Below, piece by piece: positions 29,123-41,610 of a stretch of DNA of 62,000 nt. The DNA lies in NCBI GenBank assembly GCA_037447655.1, contig JBBHKE010000967.1:1-62000 (forward strand), given 5' to 3'. The DNA comes from Zygnema cylindricum (lineage: Eukaryota > Streptophyta > Zygnematophyceae > Zygnematales > Zygnemataceae). The stretch's first letter is position 1, and every line of letters starts with the position of its first letter. Made by a program: the position numbers and the translations under genes. A model generated the notes under the pieces. The model did no database searches and was not told the DNA's origin. It saw only the letters and a list, made by a program, of their open reading frames with translations.

Positions 29123-31843
29123 CTCTCCCCACTCCTTAGTCTGTGGAGAAGTCCAGGCTGAGGGTCTGGAACAGCAACAATGGGCAGCAGGGTTAAAAGA
29201 TAATGGAGGAGAGAGGCACTCCATGTGGAACCCTTGATCACTACCTGTACATGTATAAATCCCCTGAAACTCAACATCCCATTAGTATCGCAATCCACCA
29301 TATAGAGAATGTGTGGAAAAGCCTCGGTGTCGATGGTATCCAAGAGATGACGCGAGTCGAGGAGAAAACCGGGCTCACTAAAACTATCTCGAAGGCTGAT
29401 GCTGGAAAATGTTGGGAGAGCGGAAACCAAATGTGCCATAGTGGGCAACGGCTTGCGAGCAAAGACAAGAGGGAGGCAAATTTTGCGTCTCAGAAAATTA
29501 GTGGGACGGTAAGAGAAGGTCTCATCATGCATATCTACTCCTCCACTAATTCAAAAGATAACATCTTATCCCACTAAGCATTCGTAGTCGTTGCATTTGG
29601 TGACCAATGCTCGAACACAAACCTCCACGGACTCACCATCGGTTCCTTTTTGGAATCAAAAGATGAGCCGGTCCTTGGTGATTCCAAGCACCGACTCCGT
29701 AGTACCGACTGAAGTGAAAAGCCGCGTAGCCGTGGCTTGAAGCTTGTCTGGGTTAACCAAACTTGAGCGCAAATCCGGATCTGAGGATCACGAGTTTGGC
29801 TCCGGTGTCCATGAGAGGGAGAGAAGGAGCAACACCATTAACATAGAAGGAATTTTGAGAATTCTCCAGGAAACTGATGAGAGGATCAAGGTCACGTCGC
29901 TCATCCGCGGTAACCAGCTGAATAAGTGAAAGACTACGGTTCAGTTGCAACACCCTCAAAGTGGCGGCTGCAGCCAACTCATCAACAAGGGGAGAGGCTT
30001 TGGGAACCTCATTAGGAAAGGGAGAGACCCTAGGAGCTTCATCAATCATGGTAGGAAAGATGCTTAGCCGTTCTTTGACTCGGTGTACATCATGTATAGT
30101 ACTATCCAAAATGGTGAGAGCTTCAGCCACTAAAGAAGAAGTTGTGTCTCGTAGAGGAGAGAGAGATACTTTCTCGAAAGAAAGTGGAATAAATTTACCG
30201 TCCCGATTGTGATCAGGCGAGCCCTTATCAAAAGTAGATGCTCGTTGTGTGACAGTCAAATATCGGAGGATTTGGCCGGCCAATAATGGCATGTGGACGA
30301 TTCTCCTTGCCATCCCCGTGAATATGGGTTTCATTTCAGCCATGAAGGCGGCAAATTGTTCCCTCATCATGGCGGCCATCATGACTTGTGACTCGGCCTT
30401 TTCCCTCTCTCTGCGAGAGATCTTAGGCGGAGTCGCCTCTTTCTCTGTCTTGGTAGGAGGAGTGACCGGCTCGGCAGAACGGGCAGGAATTCCACCGTTC
30501 TAAATTTGATTCTGATAAGAAAAATCAGGCTCCTTAACATGGCAACGGTGGACGTAATTTCCTTTCTCGTTGCAATGGGTGCATGTGGCCGACTTATCTG
30601 GGCACATGCGGGCATCATGCCCCGTGTTTCCACATCGCAAGCACAACCGGTCTCTGAAATTAAAAGGCGGATTTCCCATGGCCAGCGTCTTTGGAGGCCC
30701 ATTAGGAGGCCACGGATACCTCGGAGGTGGTGGGGATTGCTCAAATTGGTTTCCTACAGATTTGAGATTGTCATGAGCATCTCACCACGATGATTGTATC
30801 TCATACCTAACCGCATATTCAGCCACTTGCTCAAAGGTAAATTTCAGCTTGTAGATTTGACTAAGATGAGTCTGAATGAATATTTTCGATTGTGGAGGAA
30901 ACTGTCCCACGAATTTATGGACAGCCTTCGCATCGGACATAAGGTCCGGTAAGGCTTCTCGAAGGGTTTCCATTTGATCTCGTAAAGCAGGGACAGTCTA
31001 ACCCGGCCTAGGTTTGAAGTTCATCAACTCCTTAACCTGATCTAGATTTTGCATCCGATATTTTTCTAGGAGAAGTTCGAACATGACCGAAAGCGGGTCA
31101 CGTAAAAAAATTAATCCTCCCGGTCTAGTTGGAACTGCCGCTTGGGCAGCCACAGCATACTGTTGAGGAATCTCGGGATAGCTGGATATAGTTCATCCCC
31201 ATTAACGTCCTATATTGCTGGAATAGCTGCCTCGTAGGGAATTTTTACCTGGCTGGAAACATCTGGAAGTCTTGCAAAGGGTAGAGAGTGCTCTGTCATT
31301 TGACAGATACTCTCATACTTCCGTGTGTATAAAGTGAGAGCCGAACCCCGAAGGTTTCGACCAAGGAGAGAGAAAGCGACCCTAAGGTCGAACCGGTCTT
31401 GATATCGGAAGGTTAAGTCCCTCATTTATGTGTGATAAAGCATGCGGAAATGAGATAAGGACATGGTATCCTTCAATCCGGAAAAACAAAATTGCATCTT
31501 GCCCATAGATCCCTCTGAGGAGGAAGCCATGTCATCAAAAGGAGGATACACCGGTTGTTCCAAATTTGGACTAACCAAAAATTGAAATGTAAGAGGATGA
31601 GAAAAGATTTCCTCTGAAAAACTCTTTTTCGGTTTTATCTAGGTATGACCTAGAGGAAACCAATGATAATGGTGAGACTGTGGCCAATACTGACCGAATT
31701 GACGTAGATCTAGAATTCGCAACCGAAATAAGTGCGTTCGTAGACTCGGAAAAACTAGAAAGATCTAACTGTGGTGGACGGAAAACTGTCGTGTTGCGAG
31801 TTGATTCGGATTGATAACGTAAGTTATCCCAATCCGTGGGCAT
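29123..31843 (-). pseudogene. gag: Gyp-2 Gag and protease
   Basis: Minus-strand Gag starts at 31,843 with MPTDWDN, as in Gyp-1. It continues with FRYQDRFDLRVAFSLLGRN (about 31,400), LPDLMSDAKAVHKFVGQFP (about 30,950), and zinc knuckles CLRCGNTGHDARMC and CTHCNEKGNYVHRC (30,548-30,652), the second with Asn for His. The frame 30,382-29,753 runs through an acidic linker to the protease, FYVNGVAPSLPLMDTGAK, with DTG near 29,805. A last block (29,532-29,123) begins MHDETFSYRPTNF and holds EPGFLLDSRHLL, the counterpart of the region just before the Gyp-1 MTase. The coding part ends there, and the MTase and all later domains are missing. Frameshifts and stops are present. Confidence 0.78.
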
Positions 31844-32022
31844 AAACGAAGAGAAAACCCTCGATTACGACTAAGAAAGAACGGAACGGCCTAATCGAGG
31901 TGCGTCAAATGGAAGGCCAAACCACACAAGACAAGCTAACACACGAAGTCTCTATCAAGACCCGGTGGTCAAATCTAGCAAGAAGCCGGAATACCAAAAC
32001 ATCTACCCTGCAAACAATGGGG

Positions 32023-32202
32023 CAAGGCCGAAGGGCGAGATCTATAAAAACAAACATAGAACTATCCAAGCACCTTTTGGTGCAGATCTACAACGGCACA
32101 GACAGAATATTGTCTAAACAATGCCACCCACGGCGAAATCTATGAATGAAAATCCAATCCAGATAGTCACAAGGAAACTCAATGCCACTCACGGCCAGAT
32201 AG
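32023..32202 (-). repeat. Hairpin modules in the Gyp-2 leader
   Basis: On the minus strand, four short stem-loops follow ATCT(G/C) or ATTTC, in the same order as in Gyp-1. Stems are kept (GCC...GGC, GCACC...GGTGC) while loops differ. This is the counterpart of 19,943-20,120. Confidence 0.6.
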
Positions 32203-32770
32203 CATGCAAGGAAAACAAGGAAAATGCAAATGCTCAAAAAGAAAGCTTCGTAATAGAACCAATCCACACCAAACCCCTACAAGAGTGTCCAAATTACAAA
32301 GAAACGCTCCTGCAACCGCAAGGCATCGTGATATTTACAAACACCTTTAATACTCTAGTGAGTACTAAAAGTGAACCGGACTTGGTCGAGGCAAGCCGGA
32401 TTTTACAGAGCTCCTTGGAATCAAACCCGCTTTGATTCCGAATGAACGTGTCAAGAACCACCGCTATACACTAAAGCAATTAGTATCGTGCTAGGGTAAG
32501 CGTATCGGCGCTATGCCACGCTATGCCCAACTATAATGCGGTGATAATTTTAGGTGATAAATCGTGCAATCTTAATATATAGAATATATATTTTTATTTT
32601 GTTAAGTTTTCTGAATGATTAAATTTGATAAGAGAAAAAGAAAGAAAATATCAAATCCTAAACAAAATAAACATCCACTAGTTAACAAATTAAGTTGCAC
32701 TAAAAGAAAGAAATATGTTGAATATTGAGAAAAATTCAAAATACGGTAAAATTGGGCCAAATGGTTTCAC

Positions 32771-32945
32771 AAACCCTAATTCCACGCTGTAAAAATCAAA
32801 AATCTGTGACCAATGAATGGTAATATGCTGACCTAGGGTTAAGAATTTCAAAAAATAAACCCTAAATACGCCCAAACCCTGAATCTGCGGCCCAAACCCT
32901 TAATCTGCAGCCAAACCCTAATTCTGCAGATTAACCCTAAAAATC
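32771..32945. repeat. Cluster of AAACCCTAA (telo-box-like) motifs
   Basis: About seven copies of AAACCCT(A/T/G) occur within 175 bases, one of them inverted (AGGGTTAAG at 32,835). Several are spaced about 20 bases apart with ATCTGC(A/G)G between them, so a short degenerate tandem repeat is the likely origin. They are not uninterrupted telomere repeats. Confidence 0.65.
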
Positions 32946-33294
32946 TGACACAAAATCAGACCTAAATCTGCTGACTAGAAATGGAGTGGCAACAAGATAG
33001 AAAGAAAGGATTGCAAGAAAGAAAGAAAAGGAACAAAACAAAATGTTTTTTTTTTTTATAAAATAAAATTTATAAATTTAATTATTTTTATAATATTTTT
33101 ATTTCAAAGCAAAACTGAAAATGAAAGGATAAGTGAAAGGAAAATGGAAAGACAAAAACAAGAATAAAACCTGAATATGAAAGGTAATATTTTTTTTTAT
33201 GAAATAAAAAATTTATTTTTAATAATTTATATTTAAAAAAAAATAGACTTTGAGAAAATGTAATTTTAAAAAGTGCAGCTTTTGGACAAGAATG

Positions 33295-34505
33295 CTAAGC
33301 CAAGAGGTAACCACTAGGCTCTCTGGTCGTTATCACATTCCCTACAAGAGTTATATCGTTACGACAACAAAGCAAGAAATATTCCAACCGGAAAGAGGGA
33401 AAATCCAAATCCGATCAAAAATACACTCCTTTCAAGCCAACCGAAATACAAACAAGGCACACACACACACCCAACCCGGTAAGCTGCCAAGGAAGGCACT
33501 GCAAGGTCTAGATGTGCTTCCCCATGATCTCCAATTCCACACTTTCACCAAAAGACAAACTTTGGAGGGAAACCTTACGGACGTGGCCTTAGGCCGTGTG
33601 GATTAAAAACGAGGGCAAAAAAACAAGGAGAATAGTCTTACTCTATCTAGCCTCTACAGCTAGCTAGCAAAGAGAAGAAAGACACGTGGGCAATCAGTGA
33701 GAGAGAGAGCAAGAGAAAAGCTCCGCTGCCAAGAGAAAATTCTTGTCCAAAAGCTAAATTCTCTAAGTCTAAGGATTAGGCTAAGTAAGAGCTACGCTAG
33801 GCCTGGCCAACATTAGCCTACGTCTAGTCTACTTTACATGCATGAAACTACTTAAGATGTTGGCCAATAGGCGGCCAACATCGTCTGCCGTACGCCTGAC
33901 AAAATCCACCGTCCGAGGGTAAAAACCCTCCCTAACTACATGTACGCGCGAACCTACATGGGATCGCGACTTAAATATATAGATAGTGTATGGAAGCGTC
34001 GCCCGGAAAATCGCGATGGGCCTCTAAACGATACTCCGCGTACATACTTCGAAATCGCGTGCATATGCACGAATCGAAACATACGGCACGAAATAAAAGG
34101 TCTAGCACAAAATACTCGAAATCGCGTCACGTCGCCCAAACGATTTTTCGCATCCAACTTTGAAAATCGTGTACCAACACACAAAATAAAACATATCTCA
34201 TAAAATTAGTACCTTTCAACGAAAAACTGAAAATATGAACCGGAATTAAATTGCACGTGCGAACGAAAATTATCCGCGCATGCCAAAATCGAGCGTGCAT
34301 GCATAAAACTGCGCGTACATGCATAAAACCGTGCGCGCGTGCTTTAAACTGCGCGTGCATACAAAATACCGCGCGCGCGTGTAGAATACCGCGCGTGCAT
34401 GAGAAATACTGCGCGTGCGTGAGAAATAATGTGCGTGCGTGCAAATTATCGCCCGTGCGTGCATGATAACGTGCGCGCAAGCAACCGACATAATTCGGCA
34501 TCACA
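33295..34505 (-). repeat. Gyp-2 LTR head
   Basis: This matches 22,905-24,078 over its whole length (CCACTAGGCTCTC; CGTGTGGATTAAAA; AGCTACGCTAGGCCT; CATGCATGAAACTACTT). It begins at 34,505 on the minus strand with TGTGATGCC. The fragment is separated from the rest of the LTR-like unit (28,947-29,122) by 4.2 kb. Confidence 0.75.
34255..34490. repeat. CpG-rich minisatellite in the Gyp-2 LTR
   Basis: About eleven copies of a roughly 20-bp unit (GCGCGTGCATGCATAAAACC type), with CGCGCGCG runs and repeated CATGCA. This is the counterpart of 23,860-24,055. Frames across it give artefactual Cys/His/Ala/Arg-rich ORFs on both strands. Confidence 0.78.
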
Positions 34506-34869
34506 AGCGATAACAAGAATTGTTACCTAAATTAAACAAACAATTAGCAATAACAATAAATATTACCTAAATTTCACAAATAATTAGTGATAACAAAAAA
34601 AGTTACCTAAATTACAAAAACTGTTATCGATAACAATAATTGTTATCTAACTTACGAAACTGTCAGCGATAATAGGAATTGTTACCTAAATTAAACAAAG
34701 AGTTAGCAATAACAAGAATTGTTAGCTAAATTACACAAAAAGTTAGCGATAACAAGAATTGTTATCTAACTTACACAAACTCTTAGCACTAACAAGAATT
34801 GTTATCTAAATTACATTAATAGTTAGCGATTATAAGAATTGTTACCTAAAATCCACAAACAGTTAGCGA

Positions 34870-36700
34870 TAACAAGAATTGTTACCTAAATTACACATAC
34901 TATTAGGGATAACATGAATTGTTATCTAACTAACACAAACTATTAGCCATAACAAGAATTGTAACCTTAATTACACAAACTGTTAGCGATAATAGGAATT
35001 GTTATGTAAATTACACAAACTATTAGCGATATGAGGAATTATAATCTTAATTCCACAAATTGTTAGCAATAACAGGAATTGTAATCTAAATTACAAAAAC
35101 TGTTAGCGCTAACATGAATTGTTATCTAACTTACACAAACTAATAGCCATAACAAGAATTATTCCTAAATTACACAAACAATTAGCGATAACAAGAATTG
35201 TTACCTAAAATACACAAACAGTTAGCGATAACAAGAATTGTTACCTAAATTACAAAAACAGTTAGCGCTAACATGAATTGTTACCTAAATTACACAAACA
35301 GTTAGCGATAACAAAAATTGTGACCTAAATTAAACAAACAATTAGTGATAACAAGAATTGTTACCTAAATTACACAAACTGTAAGCGATAACAAGAATTG
35401 TTACCTAAATTACACAAACTGTTAGCGATAACAAGAATTGTTACCTAACTTACACAAACTCTTAGCGCATATAACAATGGGTACCTAACTTATACAAATT
35501 GTTAGCGATTAGTGGAATTGTTACCCAGCTTACACAAACTGTTAGCGCTAACAAGAATTGTTATCTAACTTACACAAATTGTTAGAGATAAAAGAATTGT
35601 TATCTAACTTACACAAATTGTTAGCACTATCAAGAATTATTACTTAAATTACACAAACAGTTAGCGATAATATAAATTGTTATCTAACTTACACAAAATG
35701 TTAGCACTAACAATAATTGTTACCTAAATGATATAAATAGTTAGCGATAACAAGAATTCTTACCTAAATTACACAAACTATTAGCGATAGCAAAAATTGT
35801 TACCTTAATTACATAATCAATTAGCGATAACAAGAATTGTTACCTAAATTACACATACTATTACGGATAACATGAATTGTTATCTAACTAACACAAACTA
35901 TTAGCCATAACAAGAATTGTAACCTTAATTACACAAACTGTTAGAGATAATAGGAATTGTTATCTAAATTACACAAACTATTAGCGATATGAGGAATTAT
36001 AATCTTAATTCCACAAATTGTTAGCAATAACAGGAATTGTAATCTAAATTACAGAAACTGTTAGCGCTAACATGAATTGTTATCTAACTTACACAAACTT
36101 TTAGCCATAACAAGAATTATTCCTAAATTACACAAACAATTAGCGATAACAAGAATTGTTACCTAAAATACACAAACAGTTAGCGATAACAAGAATTGTT
36201 ACCTAAATTACACAAACAGTTAGCGATAACAAAAATTGTGACCTAAATTAAACAAACAATTAGTGATAACAAGAATTGTTACCTAAATTACACAAACTGT
36301 AAGCGATAACAAGAATTGTTACCTAAATTACACAAACTGTTAGCGATAACAAGAATTGTTACCTAACTTACACAAACTCTTAGCGCATATAACAATGGGT
36401 ACCTAACTTATACAAATTGTTAGCGATTAGTGGAATTGTTACCCAGCTTACACAAACTGTTAGCGCTAACAAGAATTGTTATCTAACTTACACAAATTGT
36501 TAGAGATAAAAGAATTGTTATCTAACTTACACAAATTGTTAGCACTATCAAGAATTATTACTTAAATTACACATACAGTTAGCGATAATATAAATTGTTA
36601 TCTAACTTACACAAAATGTTAGCACTAACAATAATTGTTACCTAAATGATATAAATAGTTAGCGATAACAAGAATTCTTACCTAAATTACACAAACAGTT
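34870..36700. repeat. Duplicated segment of the satellite, about 0.95 kb
   Basis: Rare variants recur in order, for example TTACACATACTATTA at 34,891 and 35,849 (offset 958) and TAGCGCATATAACAATGGG at 35,463 and 36,381 (offset 918). The offset falls by exactly 40, so the second copy has lost one monomer. Confidence 0.85.
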
Positions 36701-39160
36701 AGCGATAACAAGAATTGTTACCTAAATTACACAAACTATTAGCGATAACAAGAATTGTTACCTAAATTACATAAACAATTAGCGATAAAAAAAATTGTTA
36801 CTTAACTTACACAAACTATTAACGATAAAAGGAATTGTTACCTAACTTACATAAACTGTTAGCGCTAACATGAATTGATATCAAAATTACACAAACAATT
36901 AGCGATAACAAGAATTGTTATCTATATTACACAAACAATTAGTGATAACAAGAATTGTTACCTAAATTACAAAAACAGTTAGCAATAACAGGAATTGTTA
37001 CCTAAATTACACAAACTATTAGCGATAACAATAATTGTTTTCTAACTTACACAAACTGTTAGAGCTAACAAGACTGGTAACCTAACTTACTTAAACAATT
37101 AGCGATAACAAGAATTGTTACCTCAATTACACAAACAATTAGTGATAACAGGAATTGTTACCTAAATTACACAAAATGTTAGGGATAACATGAATTGTTA
37201 TCTAACTTACATAAAATGTTAGCAATAACAGGAATTGTTACCTAAATTACACAAACTGTTAGCGATAACAAAAATTGTTTCTAACTTACACAAATTGTTA
37301 GAGCTAACAAGAATGGTTACCTAACTTACACAAACAATTAGCGATTACAGGAATTGTTACCTTAATTACACAAACTATTAGCGATAATAGGAATTGATAT
37401 CTAAATTACACAAATTGTTAGCGATAACAAGAATTGTTACCTAAATTACACAAACTGTTAGCGATAACAAGAATTGTTACCTAATTTACACAAACAATTA
37501 GCGATAACAAGATTTGTTACCTAACTTACACAAACTATTAGCGATGACAAGAAGAGTTACCTAAATTCCACAAATAGTTAAAGATAACAAGAATTGTTAC
37601 CTAAATTACACAAACATTTAGCGCTAACAGGAATTGTAACCTAAATACACAAACTATTAGCTATAACAAAAATTGTTACCTAAATTACACAAACATTTAG
37701 CGCTAACAGGAATTATTACCTAAATACACAAACTATTAGCGATAACAAGAACTGATGCCTAAATTACACAAACAATTAGGGATAACAAGAATTGTTACCT
37801 AAATTACACAAACAATTAGTGATAACGGGAATTGTTACCTAAATTACAAAAACTGTTAGGGATAAATGAATTGTTATCTAATTTACACAAACTGTTAGCA
37901 ATAATCGGAATTATTACCTAAATTACACAAACTATTAGCAATAACAATAATTGTTTTCTAACTTACACAAACTGTTAGAGCTAACAACACTAGTAACCTA
38001 ACTTACTTAAACAATTTGCGATAACTAGAATTGTTACCTAAATTATACAAACTGTTAGCGATAATAGGAATTGTTATCTAAATTACACAAAATGTAAGCG
38101 ATAACAAGAATTGTTACCAAAATTACACAAACAGTTAGCAATAACAAGAATTTTTATTTAAATTACTCAAACTGTTAGCGATAACAAGAATTATTACCTA
38201 AATTAGAGAAACAGTTAGCGCTAACAAGAAATGTTATCAAACTTACACAAACAGTTAGCGATAAGAGGAATTGTTTCCTAACTTACACAAATTTTTATTG
38301 CTAACAGGAATTGTTATCTAACTTACATAAACTGTTAGCGATAACAAAAATTGTGACCTTAATTACACAAACAATTTGCGCTAACAGGAATTTTTATCTA
38401 ACTTACACAAATTGTTAGCGATAACAAGAATTGTTATCTACCATACACAAAATGTTAGCACTAATAAATAATTGTTACCTAAATGACATAAATAGTTAGC
38501 GATAACAAGAATACTTACCTAAATTACACATACAAATAGCGATAACAACAATTGTTACCTAAATTACAGAAACTGTTAGCGATAACAAGAATTGTTACCT
38601 AAATTACACAAACAATTAGCGATAACAAGAATTGTTACCTAACTTAAAAAAACTGTTAGCAGTAAGAGGACTTGTAACCCAACTTACATAAACTCTTAGC
38701 GCAAACAATAATTGTTATCTAACTTACACAAATTGTTAGCGATAACAAGTATTGTTATCTAACTTACACAAAATGTTAGCACTAACAATAATTGTTACCT
38801 AAATTACACAAACAGTTAGCGATAACAAAAATTGTTACCTAAATTACACAAACTGTTAGCGATAACAAGAATTGTTACCTAATTTACACAAACAATTAGC
38901 GATAACAAGATTTGTTACCTAACTTACACAAACTATTAGCGATAAAACGAATTGTTACCTAACTTACACACTGTGTTAGCGCTAACATTAATTGATATCT
39001 AAAATACAAAAACAGTTAGCAATAACAAGAATTGTTTTCTAAATTACACAAACAATTAGTGATAACAAGAATTTTTACCTAAATTACACAAAGAGTTAGC
39101 AATAACAGGAATTGTTACCTAAATTACACAAACTGTTAGCGATAACAGGAATTGTAATCA

Positions 39161-41610
39161 AAATTAGACAAATTGTTAGCGATAACTAGAATTGTAATCT
39201 AAATTACACAAACTGTTAGCGCTAACATGAATTCTTATCTAACTTACACAAACTGATAGCGATAACAAGAATTAGTACCTAAATTACACAAACAAGTAGC
39301 GATAACAAGAATTGTTACCTAAATTACACAAACCATTAGCGATAACAATAATTGTTATTTAAATTTCACAATTAGGTAGCGATAACAGGAATAGTTGCCT
39401 ATATTACACAAACAGTTAGCAATAACAATAATTGTTATCTAACTTACACAAACTCTTAGCAATAACAAGAAGTTTTACCTAAATTACACAATAAGTTAGC
39501 GATAACAACAATTGTTACCTAAATTACACAAACTATTAGTGATAACAGAAATTGTTACCTAAATTACACAAACTGTTAGGGATAACAGGAATTGTTACCT
39601 AAATTACACAAACAATAAGCGATAACAAGAATTTTCACCTAAATTGCACAAACAGTTAGCAATAACACGAATTTTTATCTAAATTACACAAACTGTAAGC
39701 AATAACAAGAATTATTACCTTAATTAGAGAAACAGTTAGCGTTAACAAGAAATGTTATCTAACTTACATAAACAGTTAGCGATAAGAGGAATTGTTTCCT
39801 AACTTACACAAATTTTTATTGCTAACTGGAATTGTTATCTAACTTACACAAACTGTTAGCGATAACAAAAATTCTTACCTTAATTACTCAAACAATTAAC
39901 GCTAACAAGAATTGTTATCTAACTTACACAAATTGTTAGCGATAACAAAAATTGTTATCTACCTGACACAAAATGTTAGCACTAACAATAATTGTTACCT
40001 AAATGACATAAATAGTTAGCGATAACAATAATTCTTACCTAAATTAGACAAACACTTAGCGATAACAACAATTGTTACCTAAATTACACAAACTGTTAGC
40101 GATAACAATAATTGTTACCTAAATTACACAAACAATTAGCGATAACAAAAATTGTTACCTAACTTACACAAACTATTAGCGATAAAAGGAATTGTTACCT
40201 TACTTACACAAACTGTTAGCGCTAACATGAACTGATATCTAAATTACACAAACAGTTAGCGATAACAAGAATTGTTATCTAAATTACACAAACAATTAGT
40301 GATAACAAGAATTGTTACCTAAATTACAAAAACAGTTAGCAATAACAAGAATTGTTACCTAAATTACACAAACTTTTAGCGATAACAGGAATGGTTACCT
40401 AAATTACACAAACTATTAGCGATAACAATAATTGTTTTCTAACTTACACAAACTGTTAGAGCTAACAAGACTGGTAACCTAACTTACTTAAACAATTAGC
40501 GATAACAAGAATTGTTACCTAAATTACACAAACAATTAGGGATAACATGAATTGTTACCTAAATTACACAAACTTTTAGGGATAACATGAATTGTTATCT
40601 AACTTACACAAAATGTTAGAGCTAACAAGACTGGTAACCTAACTTACTTAAACAGTTAGCGATAACAAGAATTGTGACCTAAAATATACAAACTGTTAGC
40701 GATAATAGGAATTTTTGTCTAAATTACACAAATTGTAACGGATATCAACAATTGTTACCTAAATTACACAAACAGTTAGCGATAATAAGAATTGTTACCT
40801 TAATTACACAAACAATTAGCAATAACAAGAATTGTTACCAAACTTAAACAAACTGTTAGCAGTAAGAGGACTTGTAACCCAACTTACATAAACTCTTAGC
40901 GCTAACAAAAATTGTTACCTAAATTACACAATCTGTTAGCGATAACAAGAATTGTTACCTAAATTACTCAAACAATTAGCGATAACAAGATTTGTTACCT
41001 AACTTACACAAACTATTAGCGATAAAACGAATTGTTACCTAACTTACACACAGTGTTAGCGGTAACATGAATTGATATCTAAATTACACAAACAATTAGC
41101 AATAATAGGAATTGTTACCTAAATTACACAAACAATTAGTGAAAACAAGAATTGTTACCTAAAATACACAAATTGTTAGCGATAACTAGAATTGTAATCT
41201 AAATTACACAAACTGTTAGCGCTAACATGAATTCTTATCTAACTTACACAAACTGTTAGCGATAACAAGAATTAGTACCTAAATTACAGAATCAAGTAGC
41301 GATAACAAGAATTCTTACCTAAATTACACAAACCATTAGCGATAACAATAATTGTTACTTAAATTTCACAATTAGGTAGCAATAACAGGAATAGTTGCCT
41401 ATATTACACAAACACTTAGCGATAACAATAATTGTTATCTAACTTACACAAACTGTTAGCAATAACAAGAAGTTTTACCTAAATTACACAATAAATTCGC
41501 GATAACAACAATTGTTACCTAAATTACACAAACTATTAGTGATAACAGGAATTGTTACCTAAATTACACAAACTGTTAGGGATAACAGGAATTGTTACCT
41601 AAATTATACA
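39161..41610. repeat. Satellite higher-order repeat, 2,000-bp register
   Basis: The diagnostic series GCTAACATGAATTCTTATCT, ATTAGTACCT, AACCATTAGC, ATTAGGTAGC, ATAGTTGCCT starts at 39,221 and again at 41,221, exactly 50 monomers later. It recurs near 43,060 and 57,874. The match extends over about 430 bases before the copies diverge. Confidence 0.8.

Larger units (their letters stand above)
31844..33294 (-). other. Gyp-2 untranslated leader
   Basis: This is the minus-strand 5' leader. The part next to gag (31,844-32,330) matches the Gyp-1 leader (CACGATGCCTTGCGG; CGGCCTTGCCC; TTTGCAGGGTAGA). The rest (32,450-33,294) is AT-rich, with a cluster of AAACCCTAA boxes at 32,771-32,945 and A/T homopolymer runs. 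It has no match in Gyp-1. The 104-codon plus-strand ORF at 32,121-32,435 lies in the conserved leader and is not credible. Confidence 0.6.
28947..34505 (-). mobile_element. Gyp-2, rearranged gypsy copy inside the satellite
   Basis: The ends TGTCGTGC (28,947) and GCATCACA (34,505) are flanked by AGCG on both sides (28,943-28,946 and 34,506-34,509), a 4-bp target duplication of satellite sequence. On the minus strand it holds an LTR head, a 1.45-kb leader, Gag, protease and a stub just before the MTase, then the LTR tail. MTase, RT, RNase H and integrase are absent. The LTR-like unit of 22,711-24,078 is present but split at one point by the internal sequence. It is non-autonomous and broken. 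Confidence 0.75.

Noticed and set aside
32121-32435. A 104-codon plus-strand ORF
   Set aside because: It is antisense to the gypsy leader, whose conserved features (hairpins, CACGATGCCTTGCGG) are on the minus strand.
32771-32945. Interstitial telomere
   Set aside because: The CCCTAA boxes are separated by other sequence and include an inverted copy, so this is not a telomeric tract.
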